Source: Stramenopiles sp. TOSAG23-3
Lineage: Eukaryota; Sar
Direction of reading: 5' to 3'
Assembly (NCBI GenBank): GCA_900128585.1
Contig: LT642769.1
Span: forward strand, 1 to 10,963
DNA: 10,963 bases
The notes beneath the pieces were generated by a model, which saw nothing but the letters and a program-made list of their open reading frames with translations, had not been told where the DNA came from and ran no database searches. Position 1 is the stretch's first letter. Each line of letters begins with the position of its first letter. Both the position numbers and the translations under genes were made by a program. Positions 6,067-10,963 of this stretch are shown piece after piece.

Positions 6067-7272
6067 ATGTCTCTCTCTGGGGTGCTGTATAGGCGGTTTT
6101 TGCGTTTGGCAAAGACAATCGAGCAGAACCCCAGCTTGAAATCATTTTTTACGAAGTCACCAGTATCGTATTACAATCGCGAAACGTCAGAATGGATGGG
6201 TTTTGAAAGCACCGATATCACACAAGCTGTTCCCGCGGAAAGCACGACGCCCTACCTTGGCGGGCAAATGTACTACTCCCCGTTTTTGCGGAACGAAAAC
6301 GAAGACGCCGACTTCGCCACTCTCGTCAGAGCGGAGGCGCGGCGGGGGACGCTGAGCATCGAAACTGCGTTGCAGCTCTTGGGGTACATAGACCAGTTGG
6401 TAAAGGGCGGTGCGGATCTTCTACAAGATGCATCGGGCAGCCTCCAGTCTCTGACCAAAGGACTGCACCAGCATGACATAAAATTGGACCAAGGCTTATT
6501 CTCTCACTTTGGCGGAAAGGCTGAGCAGCTAAATATTGAGGAAGGAGACCTGCTGCACGCCCACCCTTTGCTGATATACGGCGTTTTGGCGCGAAGCGTT
6601 GTGCTAGTGGCGCAGCACTCCGATGAAACGGGTTCAGTTGGTTTCGTTTTAAACCACCCTACCCATATTCGCTTAAGGGATGTGGTTTCTGACCCAGTTG
6701 GGGAGGAGGTAGGCAACGTTTTTGGCACACACACGGTATTTTTGGGGGGGGACGTGGAACATAACAAGCTAAACTTTATCCATACCCATGGGGAGCTGGA
6801 CGGGAGCACCGCGATTGAGAACGTTGGCGGCCGACTGCACGTGGGCGGTCAACTTGAGGATGCGGCGAAGTTGGTATTGGAAGGCCGAGCGAAGGCAAGT
6901 GATTTTCAATTTTTTGCTGGATACGCGGGCTGGGGCGATCGGCAATTAAGTGGGGAAGTTGAGCAGGGCAGTTGGAGCGTTATCGAGCCAAACGCGGAGG
7001 CAGAAAGTGGGGGAATGGAAACCCCATTAGAGCGGCTAGTCCTTGGTAGCGCGTACGAGGATATCCCGTCCCATTGCTTGGATTTACCCGCGGAAGAGCT
7101 TGCAGAGGTGCTCTTGTCCCTGAAAAGTGTAGCATGGGCAGCCTCCGTGCATCGCTGTGGAAACACTGATTTGAGGGCCATGGTAAATGATTTCGCGGCA
7201 TTTAACGACCGATTCGTTTCGACCGTTCAAATCTTGGAAAGTTTTGTTTTCCCAGAAACAGAGGAGGAGTGA
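6067..7272 (+). CDS. LYR-like motif protein fused to an AlgH/YqgE (UPF0301/DUF179) domain
   Basis: A 401-residue frame; TAG lies in frame six bases before the ATG, so the start is secure although the context is weak (T at -3). The AlgH/YqgE domain spans about residues 158-308: GDLLHAHPLL, GSVGFVLNHP (189-198), VFLGGDV (224-230), RLHVGG and the family signature FFAGYAGWGDRQL (282-294) followed by GSWSVIE. Bacterial members are about 185 residues long and of poorly known role. The first 113 residues resemble a Complex1_LYR fold: LYR at 7-9 opens a basic helix (LYRRFLRLAK), and residues 83-113 (LVRAEARRG, then IETALQLLGYIDQLVKG) resemble the later helices, although Ala replaces the usual Phe and about 60 residues separate the two halves. 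LYR proteins act in mitochondria with acyl carrier protein and Fe-S or respiratory assembly; mitochondrial location is therefore inferred. Residues 320-395 are an extra C-terminal region. Gene 5 converges from the right. Confidence 0.92.
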   Translation: MSLSGVLYRRFLRLAKTIEQNPSLKSFFTKSPVSYYNRETSEWMGFESTDITQAVPAESTTPYLGGQMYYSPFLRNENEDADFATLVRAEARRGTLSIETALQLLGYIDQLVKGGADLLQDASGSLQSLTKGLHQHDIKLDQGLFSHFGGKAEQLNIEEGDLLHAHPLLIYGVLARSVVLVAQHSDETGSVGFVLNHPTHIRLRDVVSDPVGEEVGNVFGTHTVFLGGDVEHNKLNFIHTHGELDGSTAIENVGGRLHVGGQLEDAAKLVLEGRAKASDFQFFAGYAGWGDRQLSGEVEQGSWSVIEPNAEAESGGMETPLERLVLGSAYEDIPSHCLDLPAEELAEVLLSLKSVAWAASVHRCGNTDLRAMVNDFAAFNDRFVSTVQILESFVFPETEEE

Positions 7273-7330
7273 TATATTTCAAGGGAGAGGTAAATTCTTA
7301 GAATTTTACGATGTTAGAACTCCCCGTAAA

Positions 7331-7336
7331 AATAAA
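7331..7336 (+). terminator. AATAAA poly(A) signal candidate for gene 4
   Basis: AATAAA lies 58 nt after the gene 4 TGA, a usual distance for a poly(A) signal, in a moderately AT-rich stretch. Confidence 0.4.
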
Positions 7337-7352
7337 GGGCAATTTTATTCCA

Positions 7353-7369
7353 GTAAGAATAATTCTTAC
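7353..7369. repeat. 17-bp odd palindrome in the convergent spacer
   Basis: GTAAGAAT and ATTCTTAC form a perfect 8-bp inverted repeat around one A, with A flanking both sides. The shape is the same as at 3181-3197 and 5558-5574, but the bases differ. Confidence 0.5.
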
Positions 7370-7511
7370 AGTACGTAATTTCGCGTAAATTGCTTCTTTC
7401 GCTCCTAACTTTATGTTTTGCCCACATTCAAAGAAGCCCCGTGTTTGTCTTCAAAACAACAATGTGCAAATTATAGAGCGTGTATTAAAACTTATCTATC
7501 GCTCAGCTCAG

Positions 7512-8336
7512 TCACAGCGACGAGGCTTTTCTATTTCCCCTGGCATTTTTCTTGTGTCCTGCTGGACCTTCTTCTATCTTCGCAAGCAAATCTCGGTCGA
7601 TTGGTTCAGACCTTGCCTGGGTGGTCAGCAAAAGATCGTTCACCAACCCCAAAGTAAGCCCCCACAACGTGAATTTTGAACGAATGAAACCCTCCGTCAC
7701 GCCATTTGCTGCAATGACAAGATCGTTAGCCATCGGCAGTAAAACCGATGGAAAACCGTAGTAGTGCTCATTGTTCGCCCTGCTGCTGTACTTTGGGCTC
7801 TCCTCGTTCCTCATGGCCTGCAAATTGTTAGTTATTGCTGGTGTCCAATTCAACGATTTTACAAATTCATCCGTGATTAAACTGTCGAACCTTGCCCACC
7901 CGCACGCGGCGACTTCCTCTACCTGGACGTTCACTGGTGCTTCGGCAACGAGCTGCTCAAAAACGTGACAGCACACCACCAGGGTCGTCCCGTCCCTCTT
8001 CGTCACGACCTGTTGCTCTATTTCCCCCAGAAAACGGTAATGCCCGCCAGCTTTCAAATCCAGTCCAACCTCTTCTTTAACTTCTCGCGCGACGGCGTCC
8101 TCGTCCGTTTCCCCGCGTTTAACCTCTACGTGCCCACCAGGGAATGCGACTTGCCCACTCCACCTTGAACCGCGTGGATCAAACGCCCGCAATATAAAAA
8201 ACATCTCCAAGTCTTCCACACTGTCCCTGGACGATCCCCTAAAAATACACGCCACAACTGCACGCGCGTCCCCGTCCAACCGTTCTACCCGCCGCTTCCG
8301 TAAACATGTTTCCGCATTCGACAAGTACGAACTCAT
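7512..8336 (-). CDS. Nudix hydrolase, coenzyme A diphosphatase type
   Basis: A 274-residue frame from a true ATG to TGA. The Nudix box lies at residues 67-92: GGHVEVKRGE, then REVKEEVGL (84-92), with metal-binding Glu85, Glu88 and Glu89. Two extra residues sit between the GG and the first Glu compared with the standard box, as in CoA-cleaving members (NUDT7, NUDT8, bacterial YeaB/NudL). The preceding RAFDPRGSRWSGQVAFPGG resembles their NuCoA signature. FTLWGLT (222-228) is the usual C-terminal family motif. These enzymes split CoA or acyl-CoA into 3',5'-ADP and (acyl-)4'-phosphopantetheine, usually in peroxisomes or mitochondria; substrate here is inferred. The C-terminus ends in SSL, not far from the peroxisomal SKL-type signal but probably too divergent to count. 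Gene 6 diverges from it. Confidence 0.92.
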   Translation of the reverse strand: MSSYLSNAETCLRKRRVERLDGDARAVVACIFRGSSRDSVEDLEMFFILRAFDPRGSRWSGQVAFPGGHVEVKRGETDEDAVAREVKEEVGLDLKAGGHYRFLGEIEQQVVTKRDGTTLVVCCHVFEQLVAEAPVNVQVEEVAACGWARFDSLITDEFVKSLNWTPAITNNLQAMRNEESPKYSSRANNEHYYGFPSVLLPMANDLVIAANGVTEGFIRSKFTLWGLTLGLVNDLLLTTQARSEPIDRDLLAKIEEGPAGHKKNARGNRKASSL

Positions 8337-8508
8337 ACCAATCTGAAAATAAACAACTGCAAAATATAACTTTTATCAATATTATTGCTAGAATTCACTC
8401 TGTTTTATTACGTCTCGTTTCAACAGATACATAAAGATAAAAAGTAACAAACAAACAATCAGCAGGAAACCGATCAGAGTCTCGCAATGAACAATAAGAC
8501 GAACAAAC

Positions 8509-8515
8509 GACGACT
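8509..8515 (-). promoter_or_regulatory. AGTCGTC element upstream of gene 5
   Basis: Minus-strand AGTCGTC within TTAGTAGTCGTCG, about 175 nt upstream of the gene 5 ATG and on its strand. It lacks the TA ending of the longer form. The TTAGTAGTC half is repeated in inverted form at 8558-8566. Confidence 0.3.
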
Positions 8516-8566
8516 ACTAATAAATGTTTCCATTCAGCAATATCGCATTGTTTGTTGTTAGTAGTC
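8512..8566. repeat. 9-bp inverted repeat, 37-nt loop
   Basis: GACTACTAA (8512-8520) pairs with TTAGTAGTC (8558-8566). One arm overlaps the minus-strand AGTCGTC element of gene 5, so the other arm may be a partial inverted second site rather than half of a hairpin. Confidence 0.4.
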
Positions 8567-8629
8567 CGAATATTATATAGGGCAATTAGCTATACTTAAA
8601 AAATCATTTTAGTATTATTATTATTAGTA

Positions 8630-8645
8630 TAGAGACTAGACGACT
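8630..8645 (-). promoter_or_regulatory. AGTCGTCTA and TAGTCTCTA elements in tandem
   Basis: The minus strand reads AGTCGTCTAGTCTCTA. The long form (8637-8645) and short form (8630-8638) overlap by two bases and are followed by ACTAATAATAATAATA. It lies about 300 nt upstream of the gene 5 ATG on the same strand. The tandem arrangement supports the view that the two forms are versions of one element. Confidence 0.4.
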
Positions 8646-8707
8646 GATAATCGAAGACTAGACTCCTCCTCCTCTCGTACCAGTATGTAAATAAAATACC
8701 AAAATAT

Positions 8708-8734
8708 AGAAGAAAAGAAGAGGAGAGAAGAAGA
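8708..8734 (+). other. Homopurine tract
   Basis: Twenty-seven consecutive A/G bases, mainly AAG/GAG units, lie in the gene 5/6 divergent spacer, followed about 25 nt later by a TTC-rich pyrimidine tract. Such paired tracts can form triplex DNA or a long imperfect hairpin. It may be only microsatellite sequence. Confidence 0.5.
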
Positions 8735-8789
8735 TGATGAGGATTATAACTATAAATAATTTTTTCTTCTTCTTTCGGCACCCACCACG

Positions 8790-8805
8790 ATTCACAGTCG
8801 TGAAT
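8790..8805. repeat. 6-bp inverted repeat around AGTC
   Basis: ATTCAC and GTGAAT flank AGTC perfectly. The plus strand here reads AGTCGT (8796-8801), a partial match to the spacer element, in the orientation of gene 6 and about 320 nt upstream of it. Confidence 0.35.
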
Positions 8806-9001
8806 ATTTTCATCATAGCCGACTAGTCAATCAATACTGTTGATTATAAGAGTGTGAATAAATGCAGTTGTCTTATGTCTGCGTGTTTGTCTTCGCATCT
8901 TCCTTTCTTGGGTTTATCTTGCAGAGGAGAAGAAAAAGATAGATAGTGCACGGTAAGGGAGTGAGGGAGTGAGAGGATATCTACAACAACGTACTTTTTG
9001 T

Positions 9002-9009
9002 TATAAATA
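9002..9009 (+). promoter_or_regulatory. TATA box candidate for gene 6
   Basis: TATAAATA lies 114 nt upstream of the gene 6 ATG, in a stretch otherwise less AT-rich than the rest of the spacer. The distance would leave a leader of about 80 nt. Confidence 0.45.
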
Positions 9010-9115
9010 CCTGCTGTATACAATAGTAGTTTCGCCCGCTTGTTTACGGGTATATACGCGTGTGTTCGGTTGGGTTTAGAGGCGTGTGTTTTCGTGGCGT
9101 GTATTTCTTACAAGC

Positions 9116-10837
9116 ATGGGGAATATTACTTCAGACGTAGGGGCGTGCTGCAGTTCGGAAAGGATGGGAATGACGGAGAACAGTCTGATTGAGCTGGAAG
9201 GAACCTTCGTAGTGTGCAAGCACTCTCGTCCGGGGCCAGCGCTGCAAATAGCGTTCACCGAATGGGAGGAGATTATTGCCCTTTCCCGGGCATTTGCCCC
9301 GGGTGGGAAACTGCTGGGCTTGAGCTCCACGAAGAAAATCATCGCCACGCTCCACCACCAACCGCTTCGGACTGGGGACGGGGACGAGGAGTCGGAGAAC
9401 GACGGGGCATACGAGCTGAACGTGTGGGAGCTTCACAGGGCCGACCGGGGGTTGCTAAACGCGAAGAAACCTAGCGGCGGGGGCTCGGCCGCCCCCCCGC
9501 CCCCAAAGAGCTCCGGCCCGGCAACCCCCAAGCTTGAAAATTCCGCCAGGGCATTCCCCCTCTCCAACGTGCAAACCCTCGAAAAGTCACCCGGCAAGAC
9601 CAGGATCGTGCGCGTGGTAAAAATAGCATTCTTGGACAGCGCTGACCCGCGGTTCATCGCCGGGGCAGTGACGTACGTGAAGAGTCCCAAGGGCAACTCG
9701 GGGGCAGGGGTAACAATGCACGGGGTGAAAGTATGGAGGATCCAGCCGGCGCGCCGGACGTGGGACGAGGCTTCCGTTATGGATGGGTGGTCTCCTCGGA
9801 ACGGAAATAAGGGGGCAGGGTCACCCCGGCGACCGGCGCGGAGGGAACTCTGCGAGGTGACCGAGCTGAAGCACGACCAGGAAATCAGCGCGTTTGCTGC
9901 GCTCCGGCAGTTCGCGTTTGTCGGGGACATTTTAGGTACCATCCAAGGATTCTATTGGGAGAATTGGACGGATGTTGAGTGGCGACGTGTCTCGCGCAAC
10001 AAGCGAAGCAAACGTCAGGACAAGGGGAAGTCGGCAACCAAACCCCCGTCGTTCACCCCGCTAAAGGCCGAGGCGCGGGCACACGGGAGCGAGCAGGCCA
10101 TCGTAGCGCTCCAGTGCACTTGCGGGGGCGGCCGGGTGCGCCTGTACTCGGCGGGGCAGGATGCCGCCGGGACCTTTACTGTCATCATCTGGCAAGTGTC
10201 AAACACGCGGATAGACTCCCAGCAGGACATCATAAAACTGGTAGACATGTCCGTGGTCACTTGCATTGCGCTGGGACAGACGCCAGACGTAGGCGCCTCG
10301 TGGTACGCGCCGAGCCATGGCCACCACAAGTTAGAAGCATCTCCGCCGTCCCCGAACAGCAGGAAGTCTGCAAAGACGAAGAAGGACAAGGACGAGGAGA
10401 AGCGAACCCGAGGGATGCGGCCGAACTTGCCCCCATTTTTGTTTGTTGCTGGGAAGAAGAAGACTGCAGGGAACGTCACCCCGGGGGGGGGGAACGCTGG
10501 GGGAAAACACGTTTTGCAGAAATGGTTGGTACGGAAGGACACGGTTCCAAAGAAACGGATGGAGTTCAAGCCATCGCCGTCCCCGATCTTGTCCATCGGT
10601 TTTGGGCCGTACAACAACGGCCCTTTGGTGACCGGCACGGAAGGCGGGAATTTGCTGATTTGGGATTCCGTAAAAGGGTCGATTCAGCAGACGCTTGGTG
10701 GTCCAACAGGACCCGTACGGGATATTTGTGTCGAGCCAAACGCTCACGCATGGACGGTATCCGACTGTGAGAGTGGAAATGGCAACATCATGGCATGGCG
10801 CCTTGATGGCCAAGGCGTTAAGCTTGGTGGGGTGTAA
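9116..10837 (+). CDS. WD40-like propeller protein with N-myristoylation/palmitoylation signature
   Basis: The first ATG is at 9116 (AGC before, G after: a strong context); TAG is in frame at 9077 and the only earlier start is GTG. The product has 573 residues. MGNITS at 1-6 fits the N-myristoylation rule (Gly2, Ser6), and Cys11-Cys12 could be palmitoylated, so membrane anchoring is inferred. WD-type strand ends recur: LNVWEL (101-106), VKVWRI (204-209), VIIWQV (356-361), LLIWDS (513-518) and IMAWRL (558-563), several preceded by G-rich turns, as in a degenerate beta-propeller. Loops at 114-145 (Gly/Pro-rich), 290-320 and 405-435 (Lys/Arg-rich) are long insertions. I do not recognise the subfamily; a membrane-attached scaffold is the likeliest role. 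The gene is visibly more GC-rich than its neighbours and includes a run of ten G (10483-10492) that keeps the frame. It ends in tandem TAA codons. Confidence 0.87.
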   Translation: MGNITSDVGACCSSERMGMTENSLIELEGTFVVCKHSRPGPALQIAFTEWEEIIALSRAFAPGGKLLGLSSTKKIIATLHHQPLRTGDGDEESENDGAYELNVWELHRADRGLLNAKKPSGGGSAAPPPPKSSGPATPKLENSARAFPLSNVQTLEKSPGKTRIVRVVKIAFLDSADPRFIAGAVTYVKSPKGNSGAGVTMHGVKVWRIQPARRTWDEASVMDGWSPRNGNKGAGSPRRPARRELCEVTELKHDQEISAFAALRQFAFVGDILGTIQGFYWENWTDVEWRRVSRNKRSKRQDKGKSATKPPSFTPLKAEARAHGSEQAIVALQCTCGGGRVRLYSAGQDAAGTFTVIIWQVSNTRIDSQQDIIKLVDMSVVTCIALGQTPDVGASWYAPSHGHHKLEASPPSPNSRKSAKTKKDKDEEKRTRGMRPNLPPFLFVAGKKKTAGNVTPGGGNAGGKHVLQKWLVRKDTVPKKRMEFKPSPSPILSIGFGPYNNGPLVTGTEGGNLLIWDSVKGSIQQTLGGPTGPVRDICVEPNAHAWTVSDCESGNGNIMAWRLDGQGVKLGGV

Positions 10838-10841
10838 TAAA
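10836..10841 (+). terminator. AATAAA poly(A) signal overlapping the gene 6 stop
   Basis: The two tandem stop codons followed by ATA create AATAAA starting at the second base of the first TAA. If used, the 3' untranslated region would be very short. Confidence 0.4.
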
Positions 10842-10963
10842 TATTTTGTTCTGTTGACGTGGTGATGTAGGAATGAGGAAATACATTTCCTAAGTGAAAA
10901 TCGAAGAGAAATGTTAATTTATTTTAATGAATGCTGTGTATATATAAGAGACTAAAATACCGA
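10838..10963. other. 3' flank of gene 6
   Basis: No gene is seen. AGGAAAT and ATTTCCT (10876-10891) form a perfect 7-bp inverted repeat around AC, about 40 nt after the stop; it could be a transcript 3' structure or a binding site. The rest is AT-rich. Confidence 0.5.

Larger units (their letters stand above)
7273..7511. other. Convergent spacer between genes 4 and 5
   Basis: No gene is seen. AATAAA occurs on the plus strand at 7331-7336 for gene 4 and on the minus strand at 7344-7349, about 163 nt behind the gene 5 stop. A 17-bp odd palindrome follows at 7353-7369, so the two 3' ends may overlap. Confidence 0.55.
8337..9115. other. Divergent spacer between genes 5 and 6
   Basis: No gene or RNA gene is seen. 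It holds minus-strand AGTCGTC elements (8509-8515, 8639-8645), a 9-bp inverted repeat (8512-8520 with 8558-8566), a 27-base purine tract (8708-8734), a pyrimidine tract (about 8761-8777), a 6-bp inverted repeat (8790-8805), a GGGAGTGA tandem near 8958-8973 and a TATAAATA (9002-9009) before gene 6. Confidence 0.6.

Noticed and set aside
8337-8360. Minus-strand TTTATTTTCAG just before the gene 5 ATG as a leader-intron acceptor
   Set aside because: The sequence would suit an acceptor, but no convincing donor or branch context is visible and AT-rich DNA gives such strings often; left open for RNA data.
9086-9115. Start of gene 6 at GTG 9086
   Set aside because: A non-ATG start is unlikely, and the ATG at 9116 has a strong context and exposes a myristoylation motif.
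10015-10638. 207-codon minus-strand frame opposite gene 6
   Set aside because: Antisense shadow of a GC-rich gene; Pro/Phe/Ser-rich, with no recognisable domain.
9979-10770. 263-codon plus-strand frame inside gene 6
   Set aside because: It is an out-of-phase shadow in GC-rich DNA; the gene 6 frame has the WD-type strands and the better start.
1-10963. tRNA or rRNA genes, transposons, viral insertions
   Set aside because: No cloverleaf, rRNA-like conserved stretch, transposase, integrase or long terminal repeat could be recognised by eye in any spacer.

Overview
The window reads as nuclear DNA of an intron-poor, gene-dense eukaryote, most likely an alga or other protist. Six long open frames are uninterrupted. 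Five start at an ATG with a stop or AT-rich leader just upstream; gene 3 also starts at its first ATG but has an unexplained open frame before it. The spacers are very AT-rich (TAT/TTC microsatellites, A/T runs), while the genes are near-balanced or GC-rich. Bacterial features (operons, Shine-Dalgarno sites) are absent and AATAAA signals lie close behind several stops. A plant-type class II PRPP synthetase and a eukaryotic AlgH/YqgE protein fit a photosynthetic lineage, and the lack of introns would suit a red alga or another intron-poor alga. The lineage cannot be fixed from this sequence alone.

Layout: gene 1 (582-1325, +) is an unrecognised basic protein whose C-terminus resembles a PP1-docking pair. 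Gene 2 (1787-3010, -) is a class II ribose-phosphate pyrophosphokinase. Gene 3 (3330-5060, -) is an unrecognised acidic/basic coiled-coil protein. Gene 4 (6067-7272, +) joins an N-terminal LYR-like segment to an AlgH/YqgE (UPF0301) domain. Gene 5 (7512-8336, -) is a Nudix hydrolase of the coenzyme A diphosphatase type. Gene 6 (9116-10837, +) is a WD40-like propeller protein with an N-terminal myristoylation/palmitoylation signature. Genes 1/2 and 4/5 converge, 3/4 and 5/6 diverge, and 3/2 are in tandem. The genes do not form an obvious pathway.

The most interesting signal is in the spacers. The element AGTCGTC, usually extended to TAGTCGTCTA, occurs six times. It was found only in spacers that contain a promoter, always on the same strand as the gene it precedes, and in neither convergent spacer. 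A shortened form, TAGTCTCTA, occurs three more times. The spacers also carry perfect inverted repeats of unusual shape (8 bp, one base, 8 bp) and a family of GTAC-rich repeats. These look like lineage-specific promoter or chromosome elements. They were found by eye and need genome-wide counting.
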